This document shows positions 32,589 to 45,300 of a stretch of 64,000 bases of DNA, piece by piece. Below the pieces are notes generated by a model, which saw only the letters and a program-made list of their open reading frames with translations, was not told the DNA's origin and did not search any database. Position 1 is the stretch's first letter. Every line of letters begins with the position of its first letter. Position numbers and translations under genes: made by a program. The stretch is from Linyphia triangularis (Eukaryota; Arthropoda; Arachnida; Araneae; Linyphiidae), in NCBI GenBank assembly GCA_963978545.1, contig OZ021732.1:48556059-48620058 (forward strand), in the 5' to 3' direction.

Positions 32589-32693
32589 AAGAAATATTAA
32601 AGGTTTTTCACCTTTAATATTTCTTAATATTCAAATAATAAGTGATAGTGTAATAATTGTACTTTGCGTGCATTTATTACACTATCACTTATT
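32589..32693. repeat. Two consecutive perfect hairpins (15-bp and 20-bp stems)
   Basis: AAGAAATATTAAAGG (32589-32603) pairs with 32611-32625 across a 7-nt loop. AATAAGTGATAGTGTAATAA (32637-32656) pairs with 32674-32693 across 17 nt. They stand 11 bp apart. Confidence 0.75.
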
Positions 32694-33130
32694 TCATTTT
32701 AATAGCAAATGGAGCGAGTTTTGATTTTTCCGTGCAATAATAAGTGAGGATTCAGGACATTTTGAATTATAGAAGAGGAGTTGTACTTACTGTGGATGGT
32801 GACGAGATAAGAATAGTTTAGAATGATCTAATAGAGGTATCAACATTTGGGATTATATCGATGGACATAAAAGATTAGGAAGCTTTCGAAACTTTCATAC
32901 ACAACCTTAGAATAAATTTCGGACTACCATTTAAATGCCTACTCAGCACACTCTTAGGAATCTTCGCTAAGCTGTGGTAATTTTACTTAGCTGTTTGAGG
33001 ATTGGTTTTTATAGGGGTTTCTACGGCCTTGTGGAGATTGGTCAAATATAGGGAACAAAGGAGACAATGATATGACTTGAAGGATATTTCTTAAGTGTGA
33101 TTCAATAGTAAAATAAATATTATTTCCGAG

Positions 33131-33341
33131 ATATATAAAAGTCTTCGGTGGAATTATTATTATGATTATCCTTATTCAACTTATTCTAATTATCAATTCA
33201 AAACTTGACTGGCACGGTAAATATATTGTCTTGAACAAATTCAAAAATAATGGAAAAATGGATAAGCGTATGTTGGTAGAGATTCTTGAGCGTCTGTTGA
33301 CGAGGCTAGAGAAGGTATTTACCTGGCAGCCCGATATTTAA
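33131..33341 (+). CDS. Speculative small secreted-peptide-like ORF (59 aa) behind a TATA box
   Basis: TATATAAAAG at 33132-33141 precedes an ATG at 33162. The ORF starts with a hydrophobic run (MIILIQLILII), has a Lys-Arg pair at codons 35-36, then an amphipathic helical stretch (MLVEILERLLTRLEK), and stops at 33339-33341. A donor-like AAG|GTATTT follows LEK, so the ORF might splice onward instead. The same frame reopens after the stop for about 33 codons. No family is recognised, and chance or a decayed repeat is quite possible. Confidence 0.2.
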
Positions 33342-36300
33342 TCTAAGACTGCTTATAAAGTTTTGGAGGTCGCCAAAACATACATGATGCTTATCGATCT
33401 AAACACGTATATTGGTGTCCCAATGAGATCTTCTATATCTTTCTAGATAATTTAACGCCATAATCAGTATCATAACAGTAAGTCTTACTCTCGTTCTCTA
33501 ATTCACAATACTTTAAATCCTGAATTGCTTCACAGTAAAAGTAATGTTTGGCTCATTTATCTAAAAAAATTAAATGCGGGATACTGTGAAAAAGGTATTT
33601 TGTACTTTTAAATGTTTCATCTCATTAATGATTCAGTTTTCAAGAACGATTTTTGAGTGTTATTACATTTTATAAGAGCAAGCAATGAAATATATCGTGA
33701 CTGGGAAATAACTATTCATCCTAAATAAATGAGCATAACTTGTTTTCAGCTTCTAAACTAAACTGAAATATGGAAAGGAATCAAGTTTCTTACTGCTAAG
33801 GTATAAAAGGTAGGAGATAAAAAGCATATACAGAGCAATAAACGCAATCGAACTTAAATATTGCCTTCTATTATCCAGCAAAAGGAATACGAACCGGAAT
33901 AACATTTGTACTTCCTAACTTTTACTTTCAGTGAAATCAACTAATGAGTGATTACAACTTCAAGAGAAATTGAATTCTGTACGACTTCACTTCCGAGAAT
34001 GATTCATGCTTCTTCGTTTTTCTAAACGATCTGGATTAGTAAAACATTCAATCCTCCCAACTTGTATAAGAGAATATTTGTAATTAAGTGGTAGATGTGA
34101 GTGTGATTGTCTAACCTTTTTTGTTTTACGTTTATGATTTTTGCTATGTTAATATAGAGAAAAGCTTATAAAAATGCTCTGCTCATGAGCACCGCTAAAA
34201 AGGCTCAAAGGCTCAGATGGATACATTTGCACTTCTCTTAAAGTTAACAATGAAGTGGAGATAACTGGAAAGTTTACATGGTATTACGAAGTAAAATGTG
34301 GGTTTTAAATTATTTATTTGAAAATAAAATTAATGCATTATTGAATTATCATTTCGTTTGTAAATACAATTATAATTTTTGAAAAATCAGGGTTTGAACA
34401 AAAAATTTAGCTGCCTTGAATGATTAATGAGAATGGTGAAAACTTAAATATTATACTTTTATTACCGTATAATGATTTTTTGAGCAAGAAAAAGACAAAT
34501 TAAAGAAGCATCTAACATGAGAAGAATAATCTTAGAGAAATATTTTTTTCCTCAAACATTTGACAAAAATAATATTTCGAGGTTGAAAAAGTACAAATAA
34601 GATTTATTTAGATGTATTCTTTTTCAATACCAATAACTTCGAAAGAGATTTAAATTAATTGTTGAATTGATCTTTAAAAGTAGTGAGAACTGAAGAAAAA
34701 TGTTGAAATAGATCAAAGGCCAGACAGTATTTCAAATATCTAATAAAAAATATTGATACAGAACTTAAGGTTCAATTCTGAGTTACGAGATAGCTTCTAC
34801 AAATCCCTTACTGATGAAGTTATTGTTATAGAAAACTGAAACGTCTAATATTTCTACATACATAAAAGTGAAGTTAGACTGCGCTAAAATTCATCATGAG
34901 ATAAAAGTTTTGAGAAATAACCTGAACAATTTACGTATTTTAGAAGCATTTATTAAAAACATAGGGCATTATTATTGTTTTAAAAATTAGTTTCATAGTA
35001 TATCCATGATAATATTAATAACTGATAGCTATAAAAAAAGTTATAGCAATGTTTTCTCTTCCAGAACGAATTTAACCTTACTTAATATGGAATTATTATT
35101 TTTTTCTGCTTTATCAAAGATTATGGAAGATTTATAAACAGGTTATATAAAATTCATTTAATTTGTCGTCTAAGTTTATCACTCAACACATAACGATTCT
35201 AAGTAATTTTTTGAAATTCTCATATATTAATGACTATAATTCTGGATGTGCTTGTTAAATACAGATTATTTTAAAATTTAAAATTGCACAAACAAAAACT
35301 TAACTAGGTAAAATTTTAAAGTATAAGCCTTTTAACTCTGTTATCTTTAAAATTCTTACAGAAATATTATATTTTAGAAATCAAAATAATACAACAAAAC
35401 ATGGAAAGGTTTCCTATCCAAATAAAAACTTAAAATAAAGTTATTTACAAAACGTAGCTACAATTTTATTGGGTGACAATTGAAACATATAAGTACAACG
35501 ATACCATTGAAATGCATTACTTACGAATGGCAGAAAGCAAAGGCCGATTCTTTAATATAATTCACACACCAGAAAGTCAGTTGTTGGAGAAGACAATTTT
35601 TTTATTTAATTTCTTTTTTTGTGCACTTATCAGAGACAGCTGCTACGAAATACAAGTAGCAGATACCAATCTTCATCTGTTATCAAAGTGAACTTTACAC
35701 CTCTTCCAATTATATATTTGAAATAAATAAATCACAGTTCTTATATCAAAAAGATATCAATATCGACAAGTGTTGATGTCGTAATCGGGGCTTTTTGCTG
35801 TCTAAGAATAGCTACTTTTATCTTAGTAAAATATTTAATTAGAATATTCTAAAAATGAAAATTTTTAGCTTTTGATTGAAGTATTCCTGTGGTTTTTTCC
35901 CTTTAATGTTTTTTTATCTTTGAAATGTGTCAACTTCAAAAAGCAAATTTCGTAATTTCTTGAAACATATAATCTTTTACGCAAAGGAATTAGTGTCAAT
36001 AGAGAACAAAACAGAATAGCCGGGAATAAGTTTTAAATTAAGTTTCACAAAACTGGACATTCTGTTTAAGCGATAAAAGTTTCGCAGCCAATCGTAACCA
36101 AAAGATATTGATTTCGCAAAATGCCGATCTCTTGTAAAATAATGTTTTGAAACGGTAATGTTATTGTGCAAAAATAATTATTTGTATCATAAAGAGAAAA
36201 TCCTTTTACATATCCTATAAATCATAATTAGAAGTAAATCTTCCTTTCCCGCAATGAGGCTCCGTCTCATTGCTTATAATTTTCACTCGCTCTGAAAGGT

Positions 36301-38800
36301 AAACTTCGTAAATCATTGTCAAAATATATATTGCGCTAATAAATTGCTGTGAACATCAATAAAAAATAAGTACAACTGGTAGGAATAACTTGTATATCTT
36401 CGAAGTATAGCCACAAAATATTTTAACAATCTAATAAAGTAATAAAATGTTTCATTTTATACAAAACTACAAACGTTAATGGAGGTCATTTATCGCTGTC
36501 TTCATTACTTAAACTGGTTGTCTGAAAAAAGGGGAGTGATATGACTAATTGCGGAGAATTTTCAATTTATCCCCCCAGTAGGTCATAACATATTTTCTTA
36601 AAACAGTCAAAATAAAAATTCCAATACTGTACTTAGTATATAGTCATTTCAAAACTTGTTTTCGCTTCGTTAAACTTGTTGACGAAAAAGTTCTTCCAAA
36701 TCTTCACATTCTTCTCACACCCCAGCAAAATGAAATTCCTCTCCTCAACAATTTCATTTATCCCAAAAATTGTAAAAATGTTTGAATATGAAAACTTATC
36801 TTGAAATTGCTCCACTTGATTTCATTTTTGGCATTTCTCACATCAGATGCTACAACATCACATTTTAATAAGGAATTCATCTCAGATTACTCTCCTCATT
36901 ATATCGATACTTCTTTTCGCCACATGGGGAAGAAATTCCATTTCCTAATATTCAAGGCATCGGTAAATGATAATTTACTTACTTTCAATTTAATGAGACT
37001 AGAATAAAACGTCATTAAAATATTTTTTTTAAAAAAACCTGAAGATCAAATTTAATTTTATTTTGAAGTAGTTTAAAAGGAATATTATTAGTATTTAAGT
37101 TATTTTTATGAGAATCTTGTATTAAGCATTTACAAAATTGTGTAGAAGATAGAACTAAGACCAAGACCAAATTTGAACAGATGGATAAAAAATGAATGGA
37201 ATTTTTTTTTTTTCTTTTTTTTTTTCTACCTACATAATGAAAAATATGTTATAATTTCAGTTTTTTTAATACACCATTGAACGTATAAAATAAAACAAAA
37301 TAAAAACTCTTACGATTCAAACATTTTATTTCTTTCACATGTTTACATATGATTGCTGACGAGCTTAATGTACAAAATGTATGATTTTAATGAACAACAT
37401 AAATAAATCACAAACTGTAAGAAATCCTGTGCTCAATGTGAACGTGCTATACACCTCCTGATTATGAGATGAGGGTTAACACTAAATTTCTAAAATAATA
37501 AATTTTTGTAGTTTAGCAATATTGTATTTGCTTTTATTTAATATAATGCTCTACTACTAAATGGTTGATTAAAATTGATTACTTTAATATGATATCATCA
37601 TTTTTTCATGGCCATCAAAAGAAGCATAAGTAATAAAATTAGTGAGCATTTAAAAAATTGCTATTGTTTAAGTGTAAGAAATATTTGATAATATATTGGA
37701 TTTGTACTTATTTGCATTAAATCGTGCTTGAAACTGAATAAATTGTTAATATATTAAGGAAATATAAAAGGCAGTGATACTAAAATAAGGATATTAAAAA
37801 CCCAAGTAAATTTTCTCGTAAAATCCTACAGGCATAATAAATATTAAAAGTACTTTAATTAATAAATATTAAAAGTACCTACATTAACGAATATTAAAAG
37901 TACTTTCACTAGAATTTTTTTTTTAATTAATGGATTTTTCTGCACTTATACTTACTTAAATCATATTTTCCGCAAGGCTTTGTATTATTATCATCATGAT
38001 GGTGCGTTATTTTTAAAAGATACTTTCCAGAACTCAAAAACACAGATACATGCACAACGTACGTGAAACGCTTTACTAAAGTTTGCTACAAAGCAACATC
38101 ATTAGAGACATCTTAAAAAACAGTTTTCAAATTTCATGCTTTACCATTGAGGGTAACGGACTCAAAGCAGATGTGTTTTGAGCGGAAGTACGATTGTGTA
38201 GATTGTTTCAAAGAAGGCCCTGCATTTTTAATGTCATATTTTTTCGAGAAATAATGTAAATATTTTTCTTTCATCGCTACATTTTTACTAAGTAACAAAT
38301 TTCATGATATAAGACAAAACGTGACTGTAAAGTTTAGCACATCAAATATGAAACATTTAAGCTATGTTGAGAAATATAGCAAGTTTAAGGATATAATCAA
38401 TCAAGCTTCATTTGCCCAACAGTGTCCATCTGTAGAATTCAAAATAGTTAAATTACAAAACGCAAGCTTAATTATTCTTAGCTTATCAAATCCAAATAAC
38501 GGACTGTCAATTTCGTATGTCAATTAACGTTCATTACACAGAAATGGGATTTTTCCTCGTTGAGTTTAGTCTCATCGGCAAGAAATCTACACTTTTACAT
38601 ACGTTACTGCATCATTATAAACTAATTTATGCAATCAATAACCTAAAAAGGCATGAACAACTCAACGAGATGGAATTTCGTTCCAAAAGAACGATTGACA
38701 GTTGATTTACGTTGTCATTTTCTGAGGAGTTAAGAAAGCTATGATTTGTGGCTTGCAATTCAACAACTTTTAATTAGTTTGTCATACCCTTCCTGCAAAT
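33342..38800. other. Intergenic AT-rich DNA between genes A and B
   Basis: No exon, RNA gene or transposon terminus was recognised. It contains a short hairpin at about 36255-36275 (AATGAGGCTCCGTCTCATT) and T-runs near 37200. Regulatory DNA or a 5' non-coding exon of gene A could lie here but is not visible. Confidence 0.45.
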
Positions 38801-38823
38801 GCAAATCAATGGACCCTGATATA

Positions 38824-38829
38824 TTTAAT
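38824..38829 (-). terminator. Possible poly(A) signal of gene B (ATTAAA)
   Basis: The variant hexamer ATTAAA lies on the minus strand about 280 nt after the TAG. No canonical AATAAA was seen in the first 400 nt after the stop, so the assignment is tentative. Confidence 0.3.
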
Positions 38830-39106
38830 ATACTGATATTTCTCTACATAAATTTAAAAATTATTTCTGAATGATGCATTAAAATTCACAGTCATCATCG
38901 AAGTATCCACTACTAAGACCTCTACACGTCCGCTCAGATTCAATCCAAACAGATATCTGCTCTAAAGCATATCCTCAAAAGCTTCAATGAAATTAAGTAC
39001 GGCTAATGAGCTATAAAGGATGAATGACATAACGAGTAGTTCCCGTCCCCAAGGACAACGGGATGAACACTTGCCATCATCACTGAAGTACAATCCTAAG
39101 AGTAAT

Positions 39107-39305
39107 CTAGATGATGGAGAAGATGGGAATAGTGATGTTGTTGAGCTGCTGCCGAATAACATGCGTGACCTGTGCCTCCGCTACTGGGATGACCGCCTTC
39201 GGATCTTCGTTGATCTGGTGGGTGAGCAGCATGGAGAGGGCGGATGTGAGGTTACCCAGACCCCTTAGTCTGACAGTCACGTGCCCCAGCTTCCATATCT
39301 TCAGC
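39107..39305 (-). CDS. Gene B exon 8 (domain 2 C-terminal helix and stop)
   Basis: The acceptor is TTTCTCTTCCAG|G. It encodes residues 446-511, beginning RLKIWKLGHVTVRLRGLG, then a long helix and NNITIPIFSII, ending in TAG at 39109-39107. LKIWKL...GLG matches FEIKKF...GLG of gene A. Confidence 0.88.
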
Positions 39306-42300
39306 CTGGAAGAGAAACAGATTTATGGAAAATGTATGGATTTTTGTAATTTTAGGGATTAACGTGTTTAAGACAAGTTAACATGTGCCCTGCAGTTAAG
39401 ATAAACTATTGTAGTTAATCCAGTTGTATTCTAAGGTATTTCTTATCTGCGCTTAAATGATTATATTGGATCTCAATTTAATAACATTCAGTTTTAGAAA
39501 CATTTCCTCCATGAAATTCTACTTTGTAACCCAAAAAAAGTTTAAGTTCAGATGACTACTATGAAAATAAGCACTGTTAGATTAGGATTCAATGAATTTT
39601 TTTAAACGATATTAATACTACAATACATGTTCTGAGTCTCACGAAGTATTTTAAAATGATCAGGCATGTTAGGTAACATAAAAAAAACCTATAACTCAAA
39701 AATAATTTTTGGATTACGATTTATATAATTACAATAGCGATATGGGATCAGTGGCGGGTCCTGGATTTTCCTGAGGGAGGGGCGCAACAATTTGCCGTGC
39801 CTTAGTCAGGACGAAATTTAATATTTAAAAAAAGTTTTTTTTTTAAAGAAATCCAAGCAGTGTTCAAAAAATATATTTCAAGATTATCCATATCCGTTGA
39901 TTGGCCTCCCCCCCTCCCCCCATTCGTCACATCTCCGACTTGATAGCTTAGCGTAGGGTGGTTAACACTGTCCTTTTGTTTTTTCATTAACTATTTTATT
40001 TAATAAAAAAAAACTGTATTCAAAATATACCGTACATATTGAACATTTTAGCAAGCTACATTTCCGGAGGTACTGATTATACTGAAGAAATTACAACGAA
40101 AGCGGGAACTTACTACTTTTATTTGTGACTAACTGACTAAGTAAAAACCTTAAATTATACTTACATCAAACTGGGAAATCAGTCATTGTAAATCAAAATT
40201 TAACCTATTCATAAAATATTAATGCAGTGAGCTTAATAAGTAAAAATACGTAGTTTTACTGGATAATCCATAGCTACTCGAGTAATCTAAAGTATGTAGG
40301 GAAAAATTGTTTTTCAAAGAGAATGTTTAAGTAATAATTATAAGTAATATTTTTAATAAGTCAGTAGAAACAAATACAATTTAATTATTTATCAGTTATT
40401 TTAAAACAAATTCCAATTTCGAAGTCTCTATTGCCAATAGTTATACTTACACATAAAAAAGTATAATGATAAAATTAAATGAAAAAGTCCAGTGATAAAA
40501 TTTGGCATTATATAATATCGTAAAACAAGACCCCCCCCCCCCCCCAACCGGAATAATCACTAAAAAAAGTAGATCTTCCTGCTTCCCGTGTGCATCCACC
40601 GAGTACTGCTTCTTTACACAAATAATACTTTTTACAAAACTGTTTGTAAGTTTGTTTCTTGTAAAAAATTGGCATACCTTTCCACTGTGGTGTTGCAAAG
40701 GAGGATTTTAAATCTGAATTCAAACTTGGCGCTTATTTACAAGCCAAAACAAAAGCACGAGCTAGAGCTGGACGTGTTCTTATGCAGTTTATAAACAACC
40801 TTCTTCTTCCTTTCTATCAAAACTTTAAAGTTTAGCCAATTACCGTGTCCAGCTGAATGAAGGTAGCAATTTCCGAGAAGGGAGGGTAACCTAAATGGTC
40901 AATCTCTCATCCTCCCCCCCCCCCCTAGTTGGAGTTGAATACTACGCATGTGAGAGTCAAAATCTCTTCCTCCCAGCCGACAGAAAAATGTATCTTTGGT
41001 GGTGGAGGACGGAAGAATATTTATTGATAATTCGATCCCAGGATACTTTTAACAGAAAGGGATGTGTTTTGAAGTGTCGTGAAGATGTCTTCAAAATCAA
41101 GGGGGTGGAAGTTTGAATGCTTGTACAGTCTTTCAACGTCCGTTTGAATGAGAAGAGAGAAAGCTATTGATCCAAAAATAAGCTCTCTTTTTTTTTTTCT
41201 TTTTTTTTTTTTCTGTTTTTTCCGCAAATTAAATGAAGGTCGAAATATGTTTGTTACTTGAACTTATTTAAAATATATATATAGACTCAAGCTGAGGGAG
41301 GGGCGCTTTCCCCCCTCTCCCTCTGGCTGGATCCGCCATTGTATGGGATTTTTATAGTAAACGAAACGTGAAATCAATTTTGAAAATAATATTTTTGTTA
41401 TGAAATATGATGTTGAAATATTGCTAGACATTGAAAAACTTTATTTTACATCAGTGAATAATATGAATAATTGAAAAGGCTGTAGCTTGCAATGTTCGTC
41501 CCCAAGCAACGAACCATTCAATTCCAGACATGCGTAAAGTAGCATATATGAGCTCGTTCTGCTCTTATAAAAATTAACTGGCAAATAATTCATAAAGATA
41601 ATGTTGATGCTTACAAAAATTTTAGTATAGGTAAATTCAAATGTACCATTTCATTCAACTCCTCTTCGATAAGCTACAAGTAAAGCTGGAGGTAGAAAAT
41701 TTTGTTGTCTATAGAGTTACAACGGGAAGAAGATTTATTCATAACCGAAATGATATAGTGAGGTCCGTATGTGTAAATATTTGTGCAATTTCTTTATAGG
41801 ATTCGATATCGAGTTTCTTTTCAACAATTGGATGACTTCGATACAACCTAACTATAATTTAACAGTTTGTGACACTTGTGTAACAGGAGGTTCTACTTTG
41901 AATTAGCATATCAATATATATGCTTATTGCACTACATAATCACAACAAACGTATTGCAAAGTTTTGAAAGGTAATACGTCCAACTGGAAATTTTTAGGCA
42001 ATTTCGTCTAAAATCTCTTCTTTTTTTTTACTACAAATCATTTTCTAAAAAAATCACTGCTGCAATTTTTTTTATATAAATGGTACTAATCTACTTCAAG
42101 CACATTATTTTCAGAAAGCAGAATATTAATCATGATGTCCAAGCAAATAAAAATCCGTTTAAAAACTTGCACATACATAATAAATCTAGTAATAACTACT
42201 AAAGTAAAACGTTCGGATTTGACACTTAATCTTTAAATGTAGTCAATACGGTAATTAGTAACTGAGACTGCTAATTAGTAACTGAACTTACCTGTCCAAC

Positions 42301-45300
42301 CTCTGCCGTGTCTCTCCGTTGGGTGTCGTGAACTGCGTGAGTTGTACAAGGGTGATGACTTCCTTGATACGGACGTCGCCGTCACCGTTGAACAGCAGCA
42401 GATGGTAATCCTGAAGCACTCGATACTTCACGTTTAGACGGAGGTTCTCCAATCTCACCACTAGCCCCAGGGTAGTGCTGAAAAGGAAGAGCACATTAGT
42501 TTTCAGATTTCAAAATTTGTGGAAAAGTACATTTAAACGGGAAACTTTCCTGTAAAGGTGTTTGAAGTATTATAAAACTATAATGATAGTCTTTAAATAG
42601 AAAATTATTTTCTATAAGTAAATAAGCTTTGTTTTGTAGTATTTAGAGTAGTGGACTCAGATAAAGTTCATGGAATGAGCACTCTTAATTCTTCTTTATC
42701 TATATTCAGCTCTAATGAGACAGTAAAATTTAAAAAAATACCTATTGAATAAAACTAAGAGACAGATTCTACAGATTTTGGTAAGCTTCTTTAGAATAAT
42801 AAAAAATACGGTTTAATATTCAGTACTTTTGCTTATCGTAATAAAATAATTCAGTTACGTGGTTGTTCCACAAATATTCATAGAAATTTTTTTAAACAAC
42901 TTAATATAGACAATTATGCACTCAAGTGACTAAATTCAAATCTAAAAAACACATTTTGTCACAAACTGCAATTGTGTTTGTTAATTTTTTCGATATTTAT
43001 CCGTTTTTCTACTGCTTATTTCACAGCTTACAATTTTTTTTTTTTTAATATTTTCTATGTTTTTTCGTATTTCGGCCTTCACTCAGATTGGATTTTGGTT
43101 TAGCAAAGGACTCTCAATGTCATCAATTATACCTCACACTCTCGTATATTCTCCATGCACTGACAGAAGAAGTATGGATTACCTGGTGTTGGTGCACTTG
43201 ACGTATGCATTCTTCCTCCTTGACAAGTTGGAAGCTCCTCTAATTCCTCCATTATACAAGAAAACTGTCAACATGTCGTCGATCTTAACAGTGGTGTTGG
43301 GAAACGGAAGAGGTTCCTAAATAATATAACCCATAAAAACAAAATGTTTAATATAAATCCTTTATATGTATTGCCAATGTTTATATTCATTAACATAGTG
43401 CCTTTTATGTTGTCAGCCTATGCTTTAAATTTGAATCTAATTTTAAATATTAAAAACATTGCTATCAGCAAAATGTGCTGTAAACTACTTTTCAAAATTT
43501 CTTCATTAAAAATAAATGTGAATTTTTCGCAATTACATCCAAATATCTTGTATTTATTCTGATCAAAACAATTTTATTTTTTATTTATTAAAACAATTTT
43601 GAAAATTGGAAAGAGTGTCTTCAATGATCGGTAAAATGCTATTTCAGCGAGATTGAATGACGGCAAATTATTTTATTAGTATCTTGTAAAAGCAACCTTT
43701 TAGTAACAGTGACTGCCCACAAACTTTGATAAAATGCATTCTCATCGACATCGAATGTATCTGCCATGTTTCAGCCCGATTGGATGACTGCAAGAGGGTG
43801 GGTCGTTGATTTCCCACCATTGGCATACACACCCAGCCACCTACCCACCCGCACAAAATTGGAGTTATTATAAAGAATTTTAAAATGAAATGAAGAGTCA
43901 TAGAAGAACGGTTTCCATTGATTGGAACACAACCTAGTGATATGCTGTTGTAATTTTAGTCGATACCTACCAATGAAAATTAAAGGGTAATTATTTTCTA
44001 AGTACAAGTTCCAATGAAAACGCTTCTTATTACGTATTTTATCAGCCATAATGTGTATGTTCCATTTATTCATCACGGCCTACATTCAACATGATTAGAA
44101 AATAATGATATACTCTATACTACTTCAAACATCAAACTGAAGCCGCTTCGATTAAAGACACAATACAAGAAGAAAAATAAGCCATGATTTGTACCTGAAA
44201 ACGGATGAGCCTTCTTCCGAATCTAAGCAATGTATCCACATACTCATCCAAGCCCTCTCCGTTTTCGCAGGGCACCTGTCTCTTCATGCGACGACTTCTG
44301 CCTTCTTCCTGTGTGTCTTTAGTCTTCGCGTCACTCTCTGTTACGAAGGGAGAGGTGTCAGCTGTATTTGGGAGCAAAAAAGATTTGAATAAGATTATAG
44401 TATACTGTGGATCAGAGCTAAAAACAGAATATACATAATGCGAAGTTATTGCTCCGAGTTACTGGTTGACACTTTTTGTAAAGGCACCTTGAAGGCTAAG
44501 AGATATTGAATATGCCCTTTTCCCGTGTAGTTTAGTTTATAATTATTAAGTACAGATACGTGAAAAAAAAAACTTTGATAAAACTTTGATATAAAGCTGA
44601 TAATTCTTTGCTAGCAACTTTACTGTAAGAGGCATACAGCATTAAAAAATTCTGTATCACGTAAAAAATAAGTCTGTAGTGAAATGACGAGACAATGTTT
44701 TCGCCTAAAGAGTGATACATTTTTTTAAACCCGAAATATTTGTATTACTATTAAACTATAACTTCAGTTTCGAGTAAGTTAGATGGAATGAATTGGAAAG
44801 AAATAAAGGTAAGTGTGGAAGTGTAAATTTATTTCATATTTTGTAACAAGTACGTAAGATTTTTTTTGATTTTTTTTTTTTTTTTTTCCCCATGAACGAA
44901 ATAAAACCCACTGGCATTGGCAAGATATAGTATCTCTGTTCTCAACATTCCTAGACGTTTTAAATATCTAACGTTCGCTTCATAAATGTCCATCTGTTGA
45001 TTTCTAATTTCTGTTTCCATTCCAATTAATCTCACCTTCCAGCAACTCGAAATCCGGATCAACAATCGTCGTAGTAATGTCTCCAGTGGGCACCGGTGGG
45101 TACATCTCAAACCACGACTGTGGCTTTGCCCTCCCCATAACATGCGCTATGGCCTGCTCCAACCCTTCCTCGGCCATCCTCTGCACCTTCTCCACCACTG
45201 CAGTACTGATCGCCTGGAGAAGTTCTGCTGCTTGTCCAAGGGCGTTTCCTTTTTTCTTCAAGAAGCTGCTGAAGGAGTGGGAGGCACCCTCCCAGTAGGT

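Noticed and set aside
43057..43320. 87-aa plus-strand ORF
   Set aside because: It overlaps gene B exon 6 in antisense. The minus-strand reading fits the phase and paralogue alignment.
44829..45143. 104-aa minus-strand ORF beside exon 4
   Set aside because: It overlaps exon 4 in a different frame, runs into intron and T-run sequence, and has no family similarity.
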